A program made the position numbers and the translations under genes. A DNA stretch of 64,000 bases, from NCBI GenBank assembly GCA_002989075.1, contig PSQN01000013.1:62001-126000 (forward strand). Direction: 5' to 3'. A model generated the notes under the pieces. It worked only from the letters and a program-made list of their open reading frames with translations, had not been told where the DNA came from and made no database searches. Shown piece after piece: positions 35,162 to 45,882 of the stretch; position 1 is the first letter of the stretch; each line of letters begins with the position of its first letter. Origin of the DNA: Arthonia radiata. Taxonomy: Eukaryota > Ascomycota > Arthoniomycetes > Arthoniales > Arthoniaceae.

Positions 35162-35469
35162 GCTATGTAAACGACGAGATTATACTTAAATATATTAAGT
35201 ATTCTAATAGAGCGAGCTTAAAGCGGCAACGAGGTGCGTATCGATTGCTTCTTTTGGATAGTTTTAAAGAGCAAGCAACTACCAATTTTGTTTAGTATAT
35301 AGAAGATTACAAGATTAAGCTTTTTACGTTTCTAGCGTATATAATGTATCTAATGCAACTACTCGACGTATTAGTTTTCTAAATCGAGAAGTACTACTAT
35401 AAGCAGGAGCTTAATAAGGTAGTTCGAAGCGGCGCATCAAAGTTTAAGAAGATAGACTTTCTAGATAGA
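35162..35469 (+). pseudogene. Fot1-like transposase, middle fragment
   Basis: Continues from 13364. It encodes YVNDEIILKYIKYSNRASLK, the second catalytic aspartate block RLLLLDSFKEQ and the third in TYLMQPLDVLVFQ, where LQPLDV is the pogo/Fot1 signature. It ends in KKIDFLDRY at the Gypsy B LTR. Confidence 0.82.
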
Positions 35470-35919
35470 TATTACAATCTTACTACATTAGGCTAGTACA
35501 AGACTAAGCGCAGCTAGCCTCATTAGAGCATTATACAGTATACTCGACGACTCTAACATAGCGACGTCGACAACGTCGCTATATCGCAATAGAATTCCAA
35601 CTACGCGATAAAGAAAGTATTAGGACCGTTAAATATAGAGGAATATACCTATATACCCTAGACTATATAGCTAAACTAATAGCTGATCTTAGGATAGACT
35701 TTAGTCTATTAATTTAATATTTAAATATAAGTTCCTTAACTATATTTAAATAACGTACTTTACCTTCTATCTACTTTAGTTAAGCCCCTCTTACCTTTAG
35801 TAATCTATTTCGCCTCTCCTGCCTTTTAGTCTCTAGCATACAAGATACTTACTATTAAGGTCAATAAGTATACAAGGTAAGTAAGCCTTAGTTCGGTTCT
35901 CTTAGCGACCGGCGTTATA
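35470..35919 (+). repeat. Gypsy B 5' LTR
   Basis: Partner of 42307-42756; 450 bp each. Confidence 0.9.
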
Positions 35920-35959
35920 CTTTAATAGACTCGCTACGAAAGTAGAGAAAGTAGATTAA

Positions 35960-36830
35960 TTATATCTACTACTTCGGTACCCAATAGCCGCGACGCTACG
36001 AACAGGTTAGCTAACAGAATAGCTAGTACAAGTAAGATATCAGACGTTAATACTAAGATAGGAAAAAGCTTCTTAGATAAATATTCTAAAGTTACTTTAT
36101 TCTTAATACGCCTAGTCGTATACTTTAAAACTTATAAAGACTAGTTCCTAAACGATACTACTATAGTTTTATTTGCTACCTCTTGTATAGATAGGGATGC
36201 CTATAAGTAGGTTGAGTACTACTTCGACGATTTTTTGTTTACTTCGATAAAGAGTAGGCGCGAGGATACCGACGAGTTCTTTACTAGCTTTACCTTCTTT
36301 TAGAAGAAGCTTCGTAAAATCTTTAGATAGACCGACGCTAAACGCGTCGCTACTAGAAAGCTTAGGAACCTTAAGTAGACAGGACCAGCAAGCAGGTACG
36401 CCGCTAAATTTATATAGTATACTAATTAAATAGGATAGGACAAGAAACCTCTAATCGAGACCTTTCACGAAGGACTTAAGGATTATATTAAGGAAATAAT
36501 CTATATTCGTAGAGAGAAGTTTAATAATCTCGACAACTTTATATAACGAGTAAAGGAGATCGACGACAGTAACTTCGAAAGATAAATAAAAAAGAAGGGT
36601 AATCCTACTAACAGGTTCTATAAAACAAAGAATTGAGTAAACTTATAACAAGACCGAGGCGATTTAATAAAGTTAAATTTCACTAAGCCTCGAGAGAAAC
36701 TAAACAACTAGAAACGAGAACATAGAATAAAGAACAAGCTATGCTTGTATTACGGAAAACTAGGGCATTAAGTTAAAGAATACTGTTCTAAGAAATAACA
36801 GTTCAACAGTACCGGGAAGAGCAGGCACAA
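35960..36830 (+). pseudogene. Gypsy B gag
   Basis: Starts MSTTSVPNSRDATNRLA, identical in layout to Gypsy D gag. It carries the capsid-like segment SRYAAKFI and KPLIETFHEGLKDYI and ends in a CCHC knuckle CLYYGKLGH-VKEYC near 36745-36790. The capsid middle that D has lost is present here (about 36150-36560). TAG stops replace Gln/Trp. Confidence 0.75.
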
Positions 36831-37299
36831 TAATCGACCTTAGAAACTCTACTTCCTACGACAATAGTTCAATATAACTATCTAGACACAGAAACACTAC
36901 GGTCGCGATAAGGCAATAGAATTACTAGCATCCTTCTCCGACCGCTGGCATATAAACCTAACCGGAGACCGCCCCCTTTAAGTGTTTAGACTCCTACTCA
37001 AGATCAACTAGAACTAGTATAAGTACGTTATCGAACTTACTAAGGAGCAGAAGGACACCTACTAGAGCGCCTTCTATAACTAGGACAACACTTACTAGGC
37101 TACTTTCAAGGGGAAGCATAACAAACTAAACTTATTTAATTTACACAAGAACTAGAATACAGACAGTGAGTTATAGAAAGAAACAAAGGAACGACAAATA
37201 AAACAGAAACAACAAGACTTATAGAACTAAAACAACATTAACCGCACTATTCTAAGGCATTAGGTATAGAGTACCGTTACACTATACGATATACTATCC

Positions 37300-40200
37300 T
37301 AAACCGCGTACTATAATAACGATTGTACGATCTATGAATCCGACAAACTAGAGTTAAGATAGTAGCTAAAGAAATAGATATCTCCGACACAAGGTTCGAC
37401 ACAAGAACTAGGCCTTATCCGAGAACGATCTAGGTTACCTTACCTAGAAACCTAAGGGAAATCTAAGGAAGAATAGACTATAGAAGCTAAGTAAGATAGC
37501 AGCTACGATACGTTATAGACAAGACAACGACTTAAAGACAAAAATATAGATTCTAATGGTACAGAATCCTCGCTCAAGGACAATACTAATTAGAAAGAGC
37601 AAACCCTAATTTGTTGGAAAGGAATAATATAGAGACTTTGTTAGTTGGCCTTCTACGATAGGAAGTTAAGCGCTAATAGAGACATTAACAATATTTTAAA
37701 ATATATTTACTTACGCCTATAATAACTGGTAAACTACCTTATTAGGAGTCTAAAATTATATAGTTAGTACTAATATCTTCGATTAACAATATATAATCTA
37801 TAGACACAACGAGTCCTAACCAGTAATAGTTATATAATTAAAGCAGAGATCGTAAACAATAAACCAGACGTTATAATAAAAGCAGTACTAGAATACCCTA
37901 TATAGGCATTCTTATAGCAAATTAACCAACAATAGGTTTCGATACCTAAAATACTCTAGAACGTATACAATTAACAGGAAAAAGACTAGGCCGACTGCTT
38001 TAAGGGCAGTAGTACCGGCTCGTTTAACGGTTAAACCCTCTAGAAGCTTAGCTCTATACGAGCTCGGCTACCTATAGAATATACCTATATACTCGGGCAA
38101 CAATAAACTATAGAAATATTAAAATTATAATCGATTTAGATGCAATAGGCAACTTTATCTTAATACGCTATGTTAAAGAGTACTAGATATAAACACAAAA
38201 GAAGAAATTACCCTACACACTGTCTAAATTCTAAGGGGCAGAGAGAAGAGTCGACTACAAGACTTTACTAATAGATATAATAATTAAGAACTATTAGGAA
38301 GAAATTACTTATAATATTGTAAATATTAACCAGTACTACGCTATGCTAGGTATACCTTAGTTATAACAATATAACCTAGAAGTAGATTAGAGAACTAAGA
38401 AACTTCTCTTTACTAAATATAAGTACTCTAAACAAGAGTCGTTCTACGGAACGAATACCCTACAAGCTATTTTTAGTAGTAAGAATAAGGAGTACGATAA
38501 AGAACTTATACAGATTAGTACTACTATACTTCGATATTCAGATATCTTACGAGAGAAGTTTAATATAGTATCTCGTCTATAGCTAGCTACACGCAAGTAT
38601 AAATAAGAGACAACTGTACGTTAACAATTCTATATAACGACAAGTACTTAGTTAATTACTAAGATACCTAAGGAATACAATTAATTCCGATACCTGTTTA
38701 AAGAAGCTAAGCTAAACTCAGCTCTCTTAGAATACAAACCGTAAGATTATACAATACCTTTATAAGAAGGTAAAACACCAATATTCGGTTCAATATACTC
38801 TCTATTAAAAGCAGAAAATTAAGCACTCCGCGATTATCTTAATAAAAACCTTAAGAAAGAGTTTATCCGAAAGTTAACATTACTAGCTAGATACCCGATA
38901 CTCTTTGTACTAAAGAAGAATAGCAAACTACGACTCTACGTAGATTATAGACAACTAAATAGGGTAACTATTAAAAATCGATATTCTTTACTACGCATCG
39001 ACGAAATAACAGACCGATTATATAACGTACAATAGTTTACTAAGTTTAACCTACGAGAAGCATACAACCTAATTTATATAAAGAAGGGCGAGGAATAGAA
39101 GACAGCCTTCCGCACTAGATACAGACTTTTTGAGTATTGCGTTATACCCTTCGGACTAATAAACGTACCAGCATTATTTTAGAAACTAATTAACAATATA
39201 CTTAGCGATTACCTAGACATATTTATAACTGCTTATCTAGACAATATCCTAGTGTACAGCTATATACTAGAAGAATATAAGAAACATATTAAAAAGGTAT
39301 TAGAAAGATTGGCGCGTACCGATTTAAAAATCGATATCAAGAAAACTTAGTTTTACCAACAATCTATCGAATTTCTTAGATTTATAATTACCGAGTACGG
39401 TCTTTAAATAGAAGATTCGAAGATCTAATCCGTCTTAATCTAGCCTATACTAAAGAATATAAAACAATTGCAATAGTTTCTTAGTTTTGTTAACTACTAT
39501 AGACGATAGATATTTAATTTTGGCCGAATTATAGTACCGCTGTCTCAACAGACAAAACAATCATTAGGGTTCTCTTAGACGCAAAAAGAACAATTAGTAT
39601 TTAAAGAACTTAAAGAAGCTTTTAAGATCGAGCCCGTACTAGCAATATTTAACCCTAACCTACCAATTATTATAGAAACAGACGCGTTAGACTATACAAT
39701 TAGAGCATATATAAGTTAAAACAATAAAGAAGGAAAGCCTAGACTAGTAGCTTTCTACTCAAAGAAAATGTTACTTACAGAATAGAACTACGACATTTAC
39801 AATAAAGAGCTTTTAGCTATTATAGCAGCATTCAAAATATAGCGAGCTTACTTAAAAGGAGTAAACTATACGATTATAGTATATATAGACTACAAAAATC
39901 TAACTTATTTTACAACAATAAAGAAACTCAACCGCAGACAAGTTAGATAGTTAGAAACTATAGCTCTATACGACTTTATTATTACCTATAAGAAGGGTTC
40001 CGAGAACAACAGAACCGACGCTCTAAGCCGACGACTAGATTACCTTAATAATAAGGAACACATCGAGCATACAATATTTTAAGAACACAATAACGAGATT
40101 AGATACAATTAATTAGCTATAACAACCGAGTTTGTTATTAAACCAGACAGCTGAATCCTAGACATCCTAAACGACCCTAAAACCTACCAAGAAAACGAGA

Positions 40201-41570
40201 AACGACACTTAGAATTAACTAAGAACAACAAGGAATATTACGAATTCTAAGGCAAAATCTACGTCCCGAGAAATCTAATCTGAAACATTATTAGTAACTT
40301 CTACGATAACCTAACTAAAGGACATAAAGGTATCGATAACACTATAGAAAAGATTATAAGAACCTACTACATCCCGAGAATCCGACACTACGTTAAGAAT
40401 TATATCCAAGAGTACGATATATACGCAAGAATTAAGCACCCAAGGCATTTACTATACAGTAAACTATAGCTACTAGAGATACCTAAAAGACTATAGTATA
40501 TAGTCTTACTAGACTTTATTACTAAGTTACCAACCTCTAAGGATCTACTTATAGAAGTAGCTTACAACGCTATTCTAGTTATATGCGACAAACTAATAAA
40601 GTACACGTACTTCGTACCTTACAAGGAAGCTAGCAACTTAGAACAGTTAGTATATATATTCCTTTAGATTATCTTAGCAAACTATGGCTAACCCTAGAAA
40701 ATTGTCTTAGATAGAGACCGGAAGTTTGTCTTACGGTTTTAGATATCCCTAATACAACAGCTAGAGACAAAACAAAAATATTAATATTATTCTATCTGCA
40801 AATAGACGGACAAATAGAACGAACAAACTAGACATTAGAACAGTATCTGCGGGTATATATTAACTACTAGCAAAACGACTGGGTATAGTTACTACTAGTA
40901 GCGCAAGCAGCGTACAACGATACAAAAAACGATACAACCAAGACAACTCTGTTCTACGCCTTATATAGCTATTATCCTCTTTAGGGAAGACAACTATAAA
41001 ATACTATAGAGAACAAATTAGCTATACGAATAGCTATAAACATAAAACACCTGTATTAGCAGTTAAAGTCTAACAGCGAGTTTATTATAGAACGAACGAA
41101 AAAATAGTATAATAAGTTAAGAACAACCCTAAATATAGGCATAAAAGAGAGGGGAAGAGCTTACTTGCTTATAAGAAACTTAAAAACTATCAGACTAAGC
41201 AAAAAACTTGACTATACTAAAACAAAACCGTTTAAAATCTTACAGCAATTGGGACCCGTAACATTTAAACTCAAACTTCTAAAGACAATAAGAATACATC
41301 CTATATTCTATGTAGCGCTATTGAAACTAGCTTACTTTTAAGAAGTAGAACGACCTAACCTAGAAATCCTTTCTAACAATTAAGAATCTGAGTATAAAGT
41401 CGAAACAATTTAAGCTTATAAACAATACCTAGGCAAACGACAGTATCTTATAAAGTAGAAAGGATATCTCGAACACAAAAATTAATGGGAATTAGAACGA
41501 AACCTAACTAACTATAAAGACACTATTCAACAATATTAGAACTAGAATATTAATCGGTCGTAACAGCACT
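37300..41570 (+). pseudogene. Gypsy B pol: protease region, RT, RNase H, integrase
   Basis: Reverse transcriptase blocks: [20 protein letters not shown] near 38930-38990, KFNLREAYNLI near 39045, and the active site AYLDNILVYS near 39230-39255 (YLDD to YLDN). RNase H: ETDALDYTIRAYI near 39675, with KGSENNRTDALSRR near 39990-40035. Integrase zinc-binding and core regions follow at about 40300-41130 (GHKGIDNTIEKI; LDFITKLPTSKDLL near 40510). Stops are TAG/TAA. The tail (EHKN-WELERN near 41470) resembles the Gypsy integrase C-terminus. Confidence 0.82.
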
Positions 41571-41589
41571 AACACCCTAATTTACTATC

Positions 41590-42260
41590 TAGTGTGTCTT
41601 ATCGGTATCTAGGTTATTTACAAACAAACTAGTCTACTATATTAGTAGCCTACTACCTAACTTTAGAAACAGATCGTTACAAAAATCTATACTTAGGCTA
41701 CTCGGCACATCTACGATATTACTACCGGACATAGCCGCCAGCCATTCTTCTTTAAACAATATATTATTCTAATTTATTTTGTTCTGTACCTAAATACGCA
41801 ACCTTTCGAGCTCCTTTTTTGAATCTATAACCGCCGCTTTAACAACTTTGCGCTACCTTTTTGCCGCACGAACGACTTCCTTTTCTTCCGCTAAACGCTT
41901 GCGTTGCCTCTAGAGGGCATCTAACACCCGTAAGTACTGAGAACAAATACTTTGAGCTAAAATAAGTTAAACTTATATTAAGAATAGACGTAAAATAGAA
42001 ACTAACTATCCTCTAACAACGGGCAAACGTTATACGACTTCTTGTTACGAGTATACATAAAACACAATGCCTTCCTAGACTTTAGAATACACTTCTTACC
42101 TAAATAAGCGCAACGGGAATATAGAGGCATCTCTCGACTACAGACTTTAGTAAGAACGGTATTAATCTCGAGCGCTTTATTAGCGTTAGAGACTTTCTTA
42201 ACTTTAGGTATAACAACTTATAGAACTAGATCTACTATAGGGGGACAATAAGGTTTTAAT
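41590..42260 (-). pseudogene. Antisense zinc-finger/coiled-coil ORF in the 3' region of Gypsy B
   Basis: Opposite to gag-pol, the minus strand encodes KVSNANKALEINTVLTK, then SREMPLYSRCAYLGKKCILK and RKALCFMYTRNKKSYNV, a cysteine-rich block with some Cys lost to RIP. A basic heptad-like segment (EEKEVVRAAKR-RKVVKAAV, KKELERLR) and SLSIDFCNDLFLKLGS follow. Gypsy D has the same order in the same position. Function unknown. The frame is interrupted by TAG/TAA and at least one frame change. Confidence 0.62.
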
Positions 42261-42306
42261 GTCTCTAGGGCCGTCGAGGACGACTAGCCTTAAAGAGGGG
42301 ACCTTG

Positions 42307-42756
42307 TGTTACGATCTTACTATATTAGGCTAGTATAAGGCTGAGCGCAGCTAGCCTTATTAGAGCATTATACAGTATACCCGACGACTTTAATATAGCG
42401 ACGTCGGCAACGTCGCTATATCGCAATAGAATCCCGACTACGCGACAAAGAAAGTATTAGAACCGTCGGACATAGAAGAACATACCTATGTACCCTAGAC
42501 TATATAGCTAGACTAATAGCCGACCTTAAAATAAACTTTAGTCTATTAACTTAATATCTAAATACAAGTTTCTTAACTATATTTAGGTAACGTACTTTAC
42601 CTTCTTTCTACTTTAGTTAAGCTCTTCTTACCTTTAGTAATCTATCTCGCCTCTTCTATCTTTTAGTCTCTAGCACACGAGACACTTACTACCAAGGTCG
42701 ATAAGCACACAAGGCAAGTGAGCCTTAGTTTGGTCCTCCCAGCGACCGGCGTTACA
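42307..42756 (+). repeat. Gypsy B 3' LTR
   Basis: Starts TGTTACGATC and ends GCGTTACA; preceded by a purine-rich AAAGAGGGGACC tract and followed by target duplication ATAGG. Confidence 0.9.
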
Positions 42757-43349
42757 ATAGGCTTTCTAAGATACGTAGAAACACATTTAAAGAGGCAACT
42801 ATACGCTTAGGCTTCAAAAAAACAGGAATCTAGCCATTAAACGCCGATAAAGTACTTAATCAGATACCCGATTTGGGTAAAATATCTAGGGAAGCTACTC
42901 TGCAAGGTAAAGAGCCGCCTACAACTCTCTAAACAGGAAGATCGTATGGCCGATTTGTTAATAAGATTGTACAAGAAGCTAGAGAGCTTCGAGCTTACCC
43001 AGAACTAGCCCTATTTTGAACAAGAATAAAGCAGCTTGCGTATATTAGTAAGCGTGTGATTACTGAGAGAGACCTAGTTTAAGATAATCTTAATTTAATT
43101 TAATTAGAAGCGCGTCGGCGCGAGAAGCTTAAACGCAAGAAGGGAGATGGGCGCCAAATATAGAAGGGTGGCGCTGTTTTAGCTTCCTCTTTGAGAAAGA
43201 TAGTAAAGAATCGGAATACAGCAGAGACAGAAAAGGAAGTCGTACGCACTAAGATACGCACTAAGATACGCACAAACTACGGAAAAGGGAAGTCAAAGGC
43301 AAGCTCTGAGCCTAAGCTATCAATCGGAGAGTCGATTGTTTAGTTTTAG
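42757..43349 (+). pseudogene. Fot1-like transposase, C-terminal fragment
   Basis: Continues from 35469: ETHLKRQLYA-AFKKTGIWPL, then NADKVLNQIP, the usual end of the Fot1 catalytic region. A basic tail follows (ARRREKLKRKKGDGRQ). It ends just before the right inverted repeat. Confidence 0.78.
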
Positions 43350-43518
43350 GAAGCTCTTTGCGGCGTGTAGGTGAAATATATGGGATCGATCTCGGGTATG
43401 CGACCATTTCGGGTATGCGTCGGGTACTAGCTTATGCTAGTACCCGACAAGTGAGGAATCCCGAAGCGGCTTAGCGTAGGGATTTATGTCCGATAGGACC
43501 GAGTGAGGAGGGTACGGG
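43350..43518 (-). repeat. Right terminal inverted repeat of the Fot1-like element
   Basis: Reverse complement of 12435-12603 with three differences; contains the same hairpin and paired CGCATACCCGA motifs. Followed by TA (43519-43520). Confidence 0.92.
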
Positions 43519-43520
43519 TA

Positions 43521-43939
43521 GAGGGTCGATAAATGGAGTCACGGCAGCAGCGACCTGGAGTTGCCCCAGTTTCTGTGCCATGATATAGCTCGTCACGCTG
43601 CAGCGTTAACGTACTAGCCGGCGATGCAAGCCTTTTCTGCACACTCTTTCACTCCTTAAACAAAAGCGGGCTTTGGACGTGGAGCTTTCCCACAACAAGA
43701 GCGATACGAAAAGGTTTCTTGCAAATTTACTCCTGCTGATACGAAAGCTGAGGCGTTGCAGCACGCAGGGCACGTCTCTTACCCGAGCCCGGTGTGCTGC
43801 GCGGGTAGGTCCAGCATTTACCTTGACAGGCAGAGATCAGATGGCATGCGTAACCATGGATACTCATGTTGTCGGCAAGAACCGGACCGGACCATGAATC
43901 ACGCTCTTACTTCCTGGAAAGCAGCTCCAGACCGCAATC
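43521..43939. other. Interval right of the transposon nest
   Basis: No gene recognised. Short overlapping plus-strand frames (43673-44156) have no domain. Base composition returns to balanced immediately after the TA. Confidence 0.45.
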
Positions 43940-44296
43940 TCATCCATCGAGGGACAGCTCTGCTTCCTCCTTTCCCTTTCGCGGCTCTCTCGACATGGCG
44001 CGTATCATGCTATCGAAAGGCTCCCTAGTCTTCGATTGCTTGGTTGTAGTGTCAGAGGCCCAACAAGCATCTTCATCAACCCAGACACCCTCAAATGGTG
44101 TGTCAAGCGTTTTCCCGCGGTCAAGGCAGATAATACCGCAGTTGATCAAGCGATAGGATTCTTCTATACTAGTATAGAGAGATACAGGTTTGGTTAGGTG
44201 GGCTTCCTCTTCACTACGGACGTAAGCGGTGTCGACTCGTAGTGCAGATACCATCCTGAGACAGTAGTTGATTATCGTCGATGGGGCCAGATACAT
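43940..44296 (-). CDS. Hypothetical protein, 118 residues
   Basis: Function unknown. Open from an ATG at 44296 to a stop at 43940. It contains HLTKPVSLYTSIEESYRLIN and TLDTPFEGVWVDEDACW, which look like real protein rather than random translation, and a basic, low-complexity C-terminus. No signal peptide or domain is recognised. RLINCG also occurs in the frame just upstream of family member 2 (13 bases, TGATCAACTGCGG, shared), which may be coincidence. It could be the 3' part of a gene with upstream exons. Confidence 0.4.
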   Translation of the reverse strand: MYLAPSTIINYCLRMVSALRVDTAYVRSEEEAHLTKPVSLYTSIEESYRLINCGIICLDRGKTLDTPFEGVWVDEDACWASDTTTKQSKTREPFDSMIRAMSREPRKGKEEAELSLDG

Positions 44297-45120
44297 CAGT
44301 GGGGAAGGCTCTTTGGGAAGAATCTCCTGAATTCAGTTCGAGGTATTACGCGAGTGTTGGGATCGACCGAATAGAAGAGAACTAGGCGGAACGTAAAATC
44401 TGATAAAGCGGAGGAGGTAAGTGCGTGAGTCGAAACTCTGCTGTATCGAAAGAATTGTGGTTACTTATGGGGTGTAGATCCCGGAGGGGAGACCGTAGCA
44501 ATATGGCTGCTTGCTCTCGCCAACTCTAGCTTAGTCCAGGTGGCGCACAGCGCAGCATGCCTACTCCAAAAGTGTCTCATGAAGAGTCAGTTTGTATGAG
44601 ATACCCTAATATCATACATTATGGCATGCCCAACTTACAATTTGCTTCTGGTTATCGCCGCTCTGGGTACGAGGCGAGCGCTGACAACAGACGGCGCTTC
44701 AATGATCTTTCCAAGGTGAATATATCTTGAAGCCGAAATGCTTGCGACGGCGACACCGCCGCGGTTGTCTTGAGCAAGCGCGACAGGAGTGTTCGCTTGG
44801 GCTGGCCTTTTCAGAGTATGTGACCGCTGGCTCATATGTCCTCCACTTTCCAGACGATCACATGATAGAGATCCACTTCTCGTCTGGACCTCATCTCACT
44901 TGTGTATTGCCTCACTTGACTGACAGCAGGCTGCTTACCTAATAACAACATTCATGACGCGCACTTTGACGTCGTTCACTACTGTTCTTCTAACTTTGCA
45001 AACTCCTTCTCAACGCCGCACCACAACCTCGGACAACGAGAATCGAGATCCCATCCCTCCTGCTTCCTTCCGATCTCTGTTTTTCAAAGGACGAACAAGA
45101 CAAACTGATCCTGACCCATC
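44297..45120. other. Intergenic interval
   Basis: No gene recognised. A minus-strand frame at 44635-44820 is too short and featureless to call. The right end is the likely promoter of the gene at 45121. Confidence 0.45.
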
Positions 45121-45585
45121 ATGTCCAGTCAGACCCCGACGCTCCCACGCGAGGAGATCCGCGAGCCGCCCGTGACGACCGACCCCGCGGACAAAGCCAC
45201 CGTCGAAGCTCAGACATATCTTAATGAGCTCATCGATTGCCTCTGCGCGCCGCTCGAGCTCGAACTCAAGCTCAGCAAGCAATACGCCGACACCTGCCGC
45301 GAGATGACGCGCGCCCATCGCGATGGCACCGAGCCGCTCGACAAGGAAGATCTGAAGTTCTGCACCATGGGCCAGTACGACGTTCGCCGCGTGAAGGAGC
45401 TCTTGTCGGTCAAGAATGACGAGCCCTGCGCTGGACCTAGGATCGTGGCGGATATGTGCCAGGAAGGGAAACGTGAAGTGCGTGAAGAAGACAGTGGGGA
45501 GCATATGAGCGAGAAAGAGACTCAGATGCTCGGGCGCTGGGCCGACGTGGAGGATAAGGCCAAGAACTTGATGTCGATTGACTAG
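45121..45585 (+). CDS. Hypothetical protein, 154 residues, helical
   Basis: Function unknown. A single uninterrupted frame from the ATG at 45121. It has a disordered N-terminus (TPTLPREEIREPP), then a long predicted helical stretch (ATVEAQTYLNELIDCLCAPL; LELELKLSKQYADTCREM), a short middle with a Cys (KFCTMGQYDVRRVKEL), and an acidic, helical C-terminus (EKETQMLGRWADVEDKAKNL). No signal peptide or membrane segment. Codon third positions are GC-rich as in the core genes, which supports coding. It could be a small coiled-coil adaptor; that is inference. Confidence 0.6.
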   Translation: MSSQTPTLPREEIREPPVTTDPADKATVEAQTYLNELIDCLCAPLELELKLSKQYADTCREMTRAHRDGTEPLDKEDLKFCTMGQYDVRRVKELLSVKNDEPCAGPRIVADMCQEGKREVREEDSGEHMSEKETQMLGRWADVEDKAKNLMSID

Positions 45586-45882
45586 AAGGTCGAAACTGCT
45601 GACCGTGAGTACTCGATATGTAAGTGAACCCGCCAGCGTAGAGCGTGGTGCTAACACATCGTGTAGGGGTCGCGAAGCGAAGCAGCGCTACGGCGGAGTG
45701 AAATACGCGAGCCATCCGGCATTGAGCTGTGTATGGCGAACGCTGGAGGTAGTTTAGATCTGCCTCATACCAGTATGACCTAGCAATGACATAGCACAGT
45801 CGTCATCTTCTGATGCCCGTCAATCAAATTGTTCAACGCCAAGCTTCGTAGAGACAGCGTTTTGTTGTTGAAGGCAATAATT

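Larger units (their letters stand above)
35470..42756 (+). mobile_element. Gypsy-type LTR retrotransposon B
   Basis: A 7.3-kb element inserted in the Fot1-like transposase, with 450-bp LTRs (35470-35919, 42307-42756). The target duplication is ATAGA/ATAGG, differing by one G-to-A. The left LTR starts TATTAC where the right has TGTTAC, again RIP-type. The plus strand encodes gag and pol; an antisense ORF occupies the region before the 3' LTR. It is a longer relative of Gypsy D. Confidence 0.88.
12435..43518 (+). mobile_element. Fot1/pogo-type DNA transposon, swollen to 31 kb by nested retroelements
   Basis: The outer shell of the repeat block. Inverted repeats of 169 bp bound it (12435-12603 and 43350-43518), differing at three positions that are C-to-T changes in the left copy. 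A TA flanks each side (12433-12434, 43519-43520), the target duplication expected of Tc1/mariner/pogo elements. The transposase reads on the plus strand and survives as three collinear pieces (12604-13364, 35162-35469, 42757-43349). Two retroelements interrupt it, each with a recognisable 5-bp duplication. Without insertions the element would be about 2.0 kb. Stop codons from RIP show it is dead. Confidence 0.88.
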
